Source of the DNA: Ahrensia sp. R2A130
GTDB lineage: Bacteria; Pseudomonadota; Alphaproteobacteria; Rhizobiales; Rhizobiaceae
Length of the DNA: 64,000 bases
Direction: 5' to 3'
Assembly: GCF_000179775.1 (NCBI RefSeq)
Contig: NZ_AEEB01000005.1
Location: 1-64,000, forward strand
Shown here: in pieces, positions 35,250 through 42,057 of the stretch
Layout: every line of letters starts with the position of its first letter
How positions within the stretch are numbered: the first letter of the stretch is position 1
Program-made: the position numbers and the translations under genes
Notes under the pieces: generated by a model
What the model was told of the DNA's origin: nothing
Database searches by the model: none
The model's input: the letters and a program-made list of their open reading frames with translations, nothing else

Positions 35250-36941
35250 ATGCCAATCTCCATGACCATTACCGGACAAATTTCCAAACCAGACAAACTG
35301 CTGACCGCTGTGGTGGTGGCTATGGCCGTCGCTACATGGTTGGGCGTCGCGTTCTGGGCTGCAGGACTAAGCCGCGCCGCCGCAACCGATGCACTGCGTG
35401 ACAACACGCGTAATTCACTCGCGCTGCAGGTTCAAACGCTTCAAGGCGTGTTGGAAAAGTACCGTTACCTACCCACCCTTTTGGCTCACCGCGGTGATGT
35501 GAAAGCGCTGTTTCCGCAGCGAGGCGAAACGGTCGATCAAAAAGCCGCACAAGCCTTCATGGTCGATACAGCCGGTCTTTCCGGTGCTGTTGATATTGGA
35601 CTACTCAAGACGGATGGCACGATCCTGGGCTCACTCGATACCGTGCTAACGGCGCAAGACGCGTCGACTTTACAAAGCCTAACAGTCACGCCGGTGCAGG
35701 GCAGTTTGGGACGAACTTTGCTGCGCTATCGCGGCCGTCCTTACTACGCATTTTCCTACGGCGTTCGCGAAAACAATGTAGGGGCCGTTCAGGGTGTGGT
35801 TGCTGTTGTCGTGGATCTCGAAGGTCTCGTCGAAGCCTGGCAATTGGCGCTTGACCCGATCTTTCTTACCGCACCGGATGGTACGCTCATGGTCGGCAAT
35901 GATCTAGCCGATGCGTCTTTCGAGGGCAGGTTGGATGCACCGATAGAGGTGTCGCGTTACCTTCCTCAAACCGGTTGGACACTGCACGTTCGGCGCTCCG
36001 ATAAAACCGCGCAGGCGGCGTGGTGGCGCACATTCGGAGCCATCTCACTTGCGTCACTTTTGCTAGCAGTCATCGCATCAACCTTTTGGTGGCGACGACG
36101 GACCCAACAAGCCTTGAAACGGCAAGACAAGGCGCAAGCGCTGCGGCTGGAACGTAGGGTGCGGGACCGCACACGCGATCTGGCAGATGCCAACCACGCA
36201 CTTCGTGCCGCGCAAGACGATTTGGTGGAAACCGCAAAACTGGCAGCACTAGGCCGGATGTCTGCCTCGCTCGCCCATGAATACAATCAGCCTCTGGCAG
36301 CAATCCGCGCCTACGCCGACAACGCTCTAAAACTATTGGAACGCGACCAACCGGCAGACGCCACAGAGGCACTGGAACGCATCGGCACGGTCACAAACCG
36401 AATGAGTGGCCTGTCGAAAGCCCTACGTTCTTTCGCACGATCACCCGGCCAGACTATCCGGGCCGTTCGGCTGACCGAAGTTGTGGAGGAGGTACGTCTT
36501 CTCATCGACCCCATTTCGCAAAAGACGAACGTGACGGTTAGCTGGCCTGGAGTGTCAAGCGACGTGACCGTAGCTGGTGGCACGGTTCGCTTGTCGCAGA
36601 TTTTGGTCAACCTTCTGTCGAATGCAGTATCGGCAGCCGAAGAGCGGGTTACATTTACAATCGAATGTCTGGACGAGACCGTATCACTCACCGTTAGCGA
36701 TGATGGATCAGGCGTCAGCGAAGAAGATGCTCCCTATGTGTTCGAACCATTCTTCACCACGCGCCCCGTTGGTGAGGGCCTCGGGCTAGGTCTGTCGATC
36801 GCCTACAATATCGCTCACGATTTCGGCGGAACCCTACGGTTGCTGGACAACGATCCGGGAGCAACATTCCAACTGGTATTGAAACGCCACGAAGCCAACG
36901 CAGTTTCCAACTCAGACGACGGGGTACTGCTTGATGCTTGA
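35250..36941 (+). CDS. dctB: C4-dicarboxylate sensor histidine kinase DctB-like
   Basis: DctB senses dicarboxylates in the periplasm and phosphorylates DctD. Two membrane helices (about 15-38 and 263-283) enclose a periplasmic domain of about 220 residues of the dCache type. The kinase part has the H box SLAHEYNQPLAAIRAYADNA, N box VNLLSNAVSAAEE, G1 VSDDGSGVSEE and F/G2 FEPFFTTRPVGEGLGLGLSI. I chose ATG 35250 (563 residues) because a possible TTG at 35211 falls in the preceding terminator; ATG 35262 is also possible and neither has a clear Shine-Dalgarno. It overlaps dctD by 8 bases. Confidence 0.9.
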   Translation: MPISMTITGQISKPDKLLTAVVVAMAVATWLGVAFWAAGLSRAAATDALRDNTRNSLALQVQTLQGVLEKYRYLPTLLAHRGDVKALFPQRGETVDQKAAQAFMVDTAGLSGAVDIGLLKTDGTILGSLDTVLTAQDASTLQSLTVTPVQGSLGRTLLRYRGRPYYAFSYGVRENNVGAVQGVVAVVVDLEGLVEAWQLALDPIFLTAPDGTLMVGNDLADASFEGRLDAPIEVSRYLPQTGWTLHVRRSDKTAQAAWWRTFGAISLASLLLAVIASTFWWRRRTQQALKRQDKAQALRLERRVRDRTRDLADANHALRAAQDDLVETAKLAALGRMSASLAHEYNQPLAAIRAYADNALKLLERDQPADATEALERIGTVTNRMSGLSKALRSFARSPGQTIRAVRLTEVVEEVRLLIDPISQKTNVTVSWPGVSSDVTVAGGTVRLSQILVNLLSNAVSAAEERVTFTIECLDETVSLTVSDDGSGVSEEDAPYVFEPFFTTRPVGEGLGLGLSIAYNIAHDFGGTLRLLDNDPGATFQLVLKRHEANAVSNSDDGVLLDA

Positions 36942-38130
36942 ACCCACAGTTTGGCTGGTTGACGATGATGAAGACTTGCGCCCAGCACTCATCCAGTCGC
37001 TTCAACTGGCAGGATTTGACGTTCATGGTTTTAGCGACGGCGCGCAGCTACTCGATGCCCTAGCCGGGACAATACCAAGCGTGGTCGTCAGCGATATCCG
37101 GATGCCCAGAATGGATGGACTGGAGTTGCTGGAAGCCATCAAAGGCATCGAACCGCGCTTACCAATCATCCTCATGACAGGCCATGGAGATGTGGCACTT
37201 GCGGTAAAAGCCATGCAATCCGGTGCGTCCGATTTCGTTGAAAAACCCTTTGAGATGTCACGTCTCTGTAAGGCTATAGAAGCCGTTCTCGACGGACCCG
37301 AAGGAAAAGAAAAACAGCTCGCGCCCCTTCCACTTCTAGGACCATCACCTATAGCGACGGATTTACGCAAGCGTTTCGACACTTTGCAATGCGCTTGCGC
37401 AGGAGCTTTACTGATTGGGCCCACCGGAAGCGGACACACACATCTGTTGACGCACCTTCTGGCACCATTTGAGACAGATGCGCGACCGGTGATAACGGTC
37501 AACTGCGCCAACCTTTCGCCAGACATGGCAGAACTCGAACTTCTGGCAACCAATGGAGCCTTGGTTCGTGCACGTGACGGTGCACTAGTTCTTGAAAGCC
37601 TTTCGCTCATTCCCGACGCTGTTCGTACCGCCATCTTCCAGCACGCAACCCGACCTAATGCGCCGGTGCTGTTTGCAACTATTGCAGCAAGCTTCCGTAT
37701 CGACGCGAACATGAACGGGGCATTTGCTGAGCGACAGCTGGAACTCCCCCCGCTTTCGCGAAGACGGGAGGATATAACAACCTTGTTTCTAGCGTTGGCG
37801 CGGCAGGCCAGCGACCGCTTTCGCAGGCCGTTGCCCAACATCGTTGCAGGCATGGAGGATTGGCTGGTCGCACAATCCTGGCAGGGGAATCTTGGAGAAC
37901 TTCAAGCACTAGCCGAACGGTTCGTTCTGGGGTCTTGGTCCCTGCAGGATAACGCGCCGAATTCCCGTCTGTCGGAACGTGTCGCAGCACACGAGCGTGT
38001 GCTCATCGAAGCGGAGTTGGAACGGCAGGACGGAAGCATAAAGGCGACCTACGAGGCTCTCGGCCTCTCACGCAAAGGCCTCTACGACAAGATGAAGCGT
38101 TATGGAATTTCGACGGAAGAACGTGGGTAG
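36934..38130 (+). CDS. dctD: DctD-like response regulator with degenerate AAA+ domain
   Basis: The 398-residue protein has three parts. The receiver (1-120) is intact: WLVDDDEDL, phospho-Asp in VVSDIRMPRMDG, Thr in LMTGHGD and Lys in FVEKPF. The centre (about 135-330) aligns with the NtrC-type sigma-54 activator domain but is broken: Walker A reads GPTGSGHTH (His for the Lys), GAFTGA is missing, Walker B reads GALVLESL, and the sensor II stretch reads WQGNLGEL instead of WPGNVREL. The C-terminal Fis-type HTH (SIKATYEALGLSRKGLYDKM) is intact. I infer a phosphorylation-controlled DNA-binding protein that does not drive sigma-54. Start ATG overlaps dctB. Confidence 0.9.
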   Translation: MLEPTVWLVDDDEDLRPALIQSLQLAGFDVHGFSDGAQLLDALAGTIPSVVVSDIRMPRMDGLELLEAIKGIEPRLPIILMTGHGDVALAVKAMQSGASDFVEKPFEMSRLCKAIEAVLDGPEGKEKQLAPLPLLGPSPIATDLRKRFDTLQCACAGALLIGPTGSGHTHLLTHLLAPFETDARPVITVNCANLSPDMAELELLATNGALVRARDGALVLESLSLIPDAVRTAIFQHATRPNAPVLFATIAASFRIDANMNGAFAERQLELPPLSRRREDITTLFLALARQASDRFRRPLPNIVAGMEDWLVAQSWQGNLGELQALAERFVLGSWSLQDNAPNSRLSERVAAHERVLIEAELERQDGSIKATYEALGLSRKGLYDKMKRYGISTEERG

Positions 38131-38142
38131 AATTCTACCCAC
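38123..38142. promoter_or_regulatory. Perfect 20-bp palindrome between dctD and dctP
   Basis: GTGGGTAGAA is followed directly by TTCTACCCAC, a perfect palindrome that includes the dctD stop codon. It lies about 150 bases before dctP. No T-run follows, so a terminator is unlikely. I infer a binding site for the DctD-like Fis-type HTH or another dimeric regulator. Confidence 0.65.
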
Positions 38143-38290
38143 TGTTCGCCAAAAAATACTCAAGCGTATGATTTATATGGATAATTAATTCTTAGCACAG
38201 ATCTTTTCCTTCTGCGACAATCTGGCCTGACCTGCAAAGCAGGCAATCGTGCCCAATGGCACCGCGAGAAACGTTCCCGGGAGGACAATC

Positions 38291-39295
38291 ATGAAAAATC
38301 TCATCACCGCAGCAGCAGCTGCCGTACTTTTCGCCACCGCAGCACCCGCCGCTTATGCCGCTTGCGACGATGGCGAAGTGGTCATCAAATTCGCCCACGT
38401 CACCAACACCGACAAGCACCCGAAGGGCATTGCCGCATCACTTCTGGAAAAGCGAGTGAACGAAGAAATGCAGGGTAAAGCCTGCATGGAAGTATTCCCC
38501 AATTCCACGCTCTATAACGATAATGACGTGCTGGAAGCCATGTTGAACGGCGACGTGCAGCTTGCTGCTCCTTCGCTGTCGAAATTCGAGAAGTTCACCA
38601 AGAAATTCCGCATTTTCGATCTGCCGTTCCGCTTCAACGACATCGACGCTGTCGACCGGTTCCAGAACTCCGAAGGCGGTCAGGCTTTGCTCGACTCCAT
38701 GAAACGTCGTGGCCTTCAGGGTCTTGGTTTCTGGCACAATGGCATGAAGCAGTTCTCCGCCAAGGTGCCATTGGTGAACCCGGAAGATGCCAAGGGCCTG
38801 AAATTCCGCGTCCAGCCCTCCGACGTTCTCGTCGCGCAGATGGAAGCGCTCGGCGCCAATCCGCAAAAAATGGCCTTTTCCGAAGTCTATGGCGCGTTGC
38901 AGAACGGCACCGTCGACGGCCAGGAAAACACATGGTCCAACATCTACGGCAAGAAGTTCTTCGAAGTTCAGGACGGCGTGACCGAATCCAACCACGGCAT
39001 CATCGACTATCTGGTCGTGACATCGGATGAATGGTGGGCAGGCTTGGACGCTGACATCCGCGATCCGCTGGCAAAGATCCTCAAAGAAGTGACCGAAACC
39101 CGCAACGCGGAGTCCACCAAGGTCAACGAAGAGAACAAGCAGCTCATCATCCAGGCAGGCGGCACCGTTCGTCAGCTGACTGATGAGCAGCGCCAGAAAT
39201 GGGTTGATGCCATGAAGCCCGTTTGGAAAAAATTCGAAGGCGATATCGGTTCCGACCTGATGGACGCAGCATCCGCCGCCAACGGCGCGGGCTAA
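38291..39295 (+). CDS. dctP: TRAP transporter solute-binding protein DctP
   Basis: DctP captures a carboxylic acid in the periplasm and hands it to DctQM. ATG 38291 (MKNLITAAAAAVLFATAAPA) gives 334 residues; GGGAGG lies 7 bases upstream. The signal peptide ends at AYA-AC. The mature protein matches the Rhodobacter capsulatus DctP type: EVVIKFAHVTNTDKHPKGIA, EVFPNSTLYNDNDVLEAMLN, APSLSKFEKFTKKFRIFDLP, GANPQKMAFSEVYGALQNGT, VDGQENTWSNIYGKKFFEVQ. The Arg of LKFRVQPSD that binds the carboxylate is present. C4-dicarboxylates are the likely substrates; transport of sulfolactate is possible but unproven. Confidence 0.95.
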   Translation: MKNLITAAAAAVLFATAAPAAYAACDDGEVVIKFAHVTNTDKHPKGIAASLLEKRVNEEMQGKACMEVFPNSTLYNDNDVLEAMLNGDVQLAAPSLSKFEKFTKKFRIFDLPFRFNDIDAVDRFQNSEGGQALLDSMKRRGLQGLGFWHNGMKQFSAKVPLVNPEDAKGLKFRVQPSDVLVAQMEALGANPQKMAFSEVYGALQNGTVDGQENTWSNIYGKKFFEVQDGVTESNHGIIDYLVVTSDEWWAGLDADIRDPLAKILKEVTETRNAESTKVNEENKQLIIQAGGTVRQLTDEQRQKWVDAMKPVWKKFEGDIGSDLMDAASAANGAG

Positions 39296-39327
39296 CGGGC
39301 ACACCGCCAAAATGACGACATAACAGG

Positions 39328-39357
39328 CGGGCGGGTCGGAAACGGCCCGCCCGTTTT
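39328..39357 (+). terminator. Hairpin with T-run between dctP and dctQ
   Basis: A 10-pair stem (CGGGCGGGTC with GGCCCGCCCG) around a 6-base loop is followed by TTTTCTT. Its place between the binding protein and membrane genes suggests partial termination that keeps DctP in excess, as in other binding-protein transporters. Confidence 0.75.
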
Positions 39358-39404
39358 CTTAGCGCACCGAAAATGCGCTGAAGAAGACACGGGGAGGAAT
39401 GAAC

Positions 39405-40064
39405 ATGACCGGCAACGAACCCGCGCGCAGGCGCAACTGGACCGATAGCGTGGAGGAAGGCTTCATCGCGCTGGTGATGTTCGCGATGGTTGCCATAACC
39501 TTCGCAGCCGTCGTTGCACGGGAGTCCGACGCAACGATTCTTTGGGCCTACGAAGCAACCAAAATTCTCTTTGCATGGTTGGTGCTCATCGGCGCGTCCT
39601 ACACCGTAAAGGTGAACGCAAATCTGGGTGTCGATGTGCTGCTGACCATGATGTCGAGCCGCACCAAGCGCACGCTGGCATGGCTAGCAGTCGCCGTTTG
39701 CATCGCTTGGTCGCTCATCTTTGTTTGGGCGTCTTTCGAATACTGGTGGCCCTTCGTCACCAAGCGCGCTTGGTACGAAGTCGATGACATTCCCATGCCC
39801 GCGATACTCGGATGGATGTCCTATGTCTTCAACGAAGGCGAAGCCTACGAGAAGATGCCCCGCTTTATTCCCTACGCCGTGATGCCCATCGCATCGGTGC
39901 TGCTGCTCATTCGTTTTGTGCAGGCAGCTCTGATGGTGGCTCGTGGTCAGCGTGACCAAATCATCGTTTCCCATGAGGTCGAAGAGGAACTGGACGACCT
40001 GCAAACCAATCGTGTTCTGGCAGAAAAAGCCAAACAATCCACAAACAATGACGGGGAGCGCTAA
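39405..40064 (+). CDS. dctQ: TRAP transporter small membrane subunit DctQ
   Basis: DctQ is the four-helix small permease subunit. ATG 39405 (MTGNEPARRRNWTDSVEEGF) is preferred because GGAGG lies 7 bases upstream; an ATG two codons earlier is too close. The 219-residue protein has helices at about 23-42, 54-75, 93-116 and 157-178. The DctQ motif ILFAWLVLIGASYTVKVNAN followed by LGVDVL is clear. A charged tail EEELDDLQTNRVLAEKAK ends the protein. dctM starts 3 bases downstream. Confidence 0.93.
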   Translation: MTGNEPARRRNWTDSVEEGFIALVMFAMVAITFAAVVARESDATILWAYEATKILFAWLVLIGASYTVKVNANLGVDVLLTMMSSRTKRTLAWLAVAVCIAWSLIFVWASFEYWWPFVTKRAWYEVDDIPMPAILGWMSYVFNEGEAYEKMPRFIPYAVMPIASVLLLIRFVQAALMVARGQRDQIIVSHEVEEELDDLQTNRVLAEKAKQSTNNDGER

Positions 40065-40067
40065 ACC

Positions 40068-41663
40068 ATGGCTACTCTCTTTCTCTTCTGCATGGTCATC
40101 GGTTTTCTCGCCATCGGTGTGCCGATTGCCATTTCACTGGGCATGGCATCGATCACCTTCTTGATGATCTATTCCGACGCCTCGATGGCCTCCATCGCGC
40201 AGACCTATTTCAACGCAATGGACGAGCATTACACGCTCACCGCTATTCCCTTTTTCATTCTCGCTTCCGCATTCATGTCCACCGGCGGCGTAGCGCAACG
40301 CATCATCCGTTTTGCTATTTCGCTTGTGGGTCACTTCAAGGGCGGCCTCGCCATCGCCTCGGTTTTCGCCTGCATGTTGTTTGCAGCGCTATCAGGTTCA
40401 TCACCCGCGACCGTGATCGCCATCGGCACCATCGTCATCGCTGGCATGGTGCAGGTCGGTTACACGAAGGACTTTGCAGCAGGCGTGATCTGTAACGCAG
40501 GTACGTTGGGCATCCTCATTCCGCCTTCCATCGTCATGGTGGTCTATGCGTCGTCGGTTGATGTGTCCGTGGGTCGTATGTTCCTGGCCGGTGTCATTCC
40601 CGGACTGCTGGCAGGCTTCATGTTGATGGTCGGCATCTACGTGGTTGCCCGCGTGAAGGATCTACCCTCGCAGCCCTTCGCAGGGTTTGCAGAAATCTTC
40701 GCAGCAGCCCGCGATGCCATGTGGGGCCTATTCCTCATCTTCATCATTCTGGGCGGCATTTATGGCGGCGTGTTCACACCGACAGAAGCTGCGGCTGTGT
40801 CAGTTGTTTATGCCTTCTTCGTCGCACAATTCGTTTATCGCGATATGGGCCCGTTGAAAGAGGTGAAGCTGGTCGAAGGCGAAGATCGTTCGGGCCGCAA
40901 TGGATATTTCGCAGTCATCTACGCCCTCACCTTGTTCGGCTTTATCAAAGTGTTGGACAAGTTCTACGAAGAGAGCATCACCAACTTCGATACTCTTTGG
41001 ACAGCCGTAATCGCGGCGATCGCAGGCTTAATCTACCTCGTCATTCGAGAAGGTGCAGCAGCACCGCTGGCGCTGGTAAAAGGCGTACCGGTGATGGGTC
41101 GGGCTCTGTGGCAAACAGGATCACGCCTACCACTCTCCTTCTTCCATGAAGACACGCGCCGCGTGTTGTTCGAAGCGGGCAAGCTAACTGTGACGCTGCT
41201 CTTCATCATCGCCAATGCGTTGGTGTTGAAACATGTGCTGACCGAGGAGCAAATCCCGCAGGCCATCGCCAACTCGATCATCGGCATGGGCTTTGGCCCG
41301 ATCCTTTTCCTCGTGATGGTCAACATAATCCTATTGATCGGTGGCCAATTCATGGAGCCATCCGGCCTGTTGGTGATTGTAGCACCGCTGGTGTTCCCGA
41401 TTGCCATGGAGTTGGGCATCGACCCGATCCATCTCGGCATCATCATGGTCGTGAACATGGAGATCGGAATGATTACGCCGCCGGTGGGGTTGAACCTCTT
41501 CGTCACGGCAGGCGTAGCAGGCATGTCCATGATGCAGGTGGTGAAAGCCGCCTTGCCGTGGGTCAGCATCCTGTTCGTGTTCCTGATCATGGTGACCTAC
41601 ATCCCGATCATCTCGACCTTCCTGCCAACTCTGTTGATGGGTCCAGAAATCATCACCAGATAA
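40068..41663 (+). CDS. dctM: TRAP transporter large membrane subunit DctM
   Basis: DctM is the multi-helix subunit that moves substrate with sodium. It is 531 residues with many membrane segments. Typical parts are FLAIGVPIAISLGMASITFL, FAALSGSSPATVIAIGTIVI, GYTKDFAAGVICNAGTLGIL, IPPSIVMVVYASSVDVSVGR, and near the end MEIGMITPPVGLNLFVTAGV. It is about 90 residues longer than a standard DctM because of an insert near 262-350 with two extra hydrophobic stretches. A hairpin follows the stop. Confidence 0.95.
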   Translation: MATLFLFCMVIGFLAIGVPIAISLGMASITFLMIYSDASMASIAQTYFNAMDEHYTLTAIPFFILASAFMSTGGVAQRIIRFAISLVGHFKGGLAIASVFACMLFAALSGSSPATVIAIGTIVIAGMVQVGYTKDFAAGVICNAGTLGILIPPSIVMVVYASSVDVSVGRMFLAGVIPGLLAGFMLMVGIYVVARVKDLPSQPFAGFAEIFAAARDAMWGLFLIFIILGGIYGGVFTPTEAAAVSVVYAFFVAQFVYRDMGPLKEVKLVEGEDRSGRNGYFAVIYALTLFGFIKVLDKFYEESITNFDTLWTAVIAAIAGLIYLVIREGAAAPLALVKGVPVMGRALWQTGSRLPLSFFHEDTRRVLFEAGKLTVTLLFIIANALVLKHVLTEEQIPQAIANSIIGMGFGPILFLVMVNIILLIGGQFMEPSGLLVIVAPLVFPIAMELGIDPIHLGIIMVVNMEIGMITPPVGLNLFVTAGVAGMSMMQVVKAALPWVSILFVFLIMVTYIPIISTFLPTLLMGPEIITR

Positions 41664-41670
41664 GCGTAGC

Positions 41671-41696
41671 GGGCCGTCGGCAAATGCTGACGGTCC
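41671..41696 (+). terminator. Hairpin after dctM
   Basis: An 11-pair stem (GGGCCGTCGGC with GCTGACGGTCC, including G-U pairs) with an AAAT loop follows dctM by 7 bases. The T-run is poor (GTTAATG), so termination may be weak or factor-assisted. Confidence 0.5.
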
Positions 41697-41805
41697 GTTA
41701 ATGCAGCCTTCGCAATTCAATCCAATTTCGAAGCCGCATCTTTAAGTCCGTCTGCGATGGTATCCGTGGAAAGCTTCTTCGTCCGGGCGGGCAAAGGGGA
41801 TGGCC

Positions 41806-42021
41806 ATGCGCCGGTTCATCACGACACTTTTCGCTGTTGCCACATTGGCTTTCGTCCAAGGCTGCACCTCTTCCGCACTCGACACCGCAAGCGATGATCT
41901 CGTCACCGGTTCGATCACAGCTGCCGTTCCGGTGGGTGATGAGGATGATCACATCTGGCTGGAAGATTGCCCGGAATGTGATTTCAACGAAATTCTGGCT
42001 GATGATCTACCGGACGTTTGA
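41806..42021 (+). CDS. Small acidic lipoprotein
   Basis: ATG 41806 (MRRFITTLFAVATLAFVQGC) is chosen because AGGGG lies 6 bases upstream, giving 71 residues; an ATG two codons earlier is also possible. The signal ends in a lipobox FVQGC, so Cys-20 should be lipidated. The mature peptide is very acidic: GDEDDHIWLEDCPECDFNEI followed by LADDLPDV, with a C-x-x-C pair. I do not recognise the family. It lies 36 bases before glgP but need not be related to glycogen. Confidence 0.75.
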   Translation: MRRFITTLFAVATLAFVQGCTSSALDTASDDLVTGSITAAVPVGDEDDHIWLEDCPECDFNEILADDLPDV

Positions 42022-42057
42022 ATTTCTCTCTCGTTTAGTGGCACAGCTGCGACACGA

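Noticed and set aside
38143-38290. Possible sigma-54 promoter upstream of dctP
   Set aside because: TGG and TGC elements near 38221-38236 are spaced 2 bases too short for -24/-12, and the TGGCAC near 38266 lacks a partner.
38438-39310. 290-codon open frame antisense to dctP
   Set aside because: It mirrors the strong codon bias of dctP and has no family likeness.
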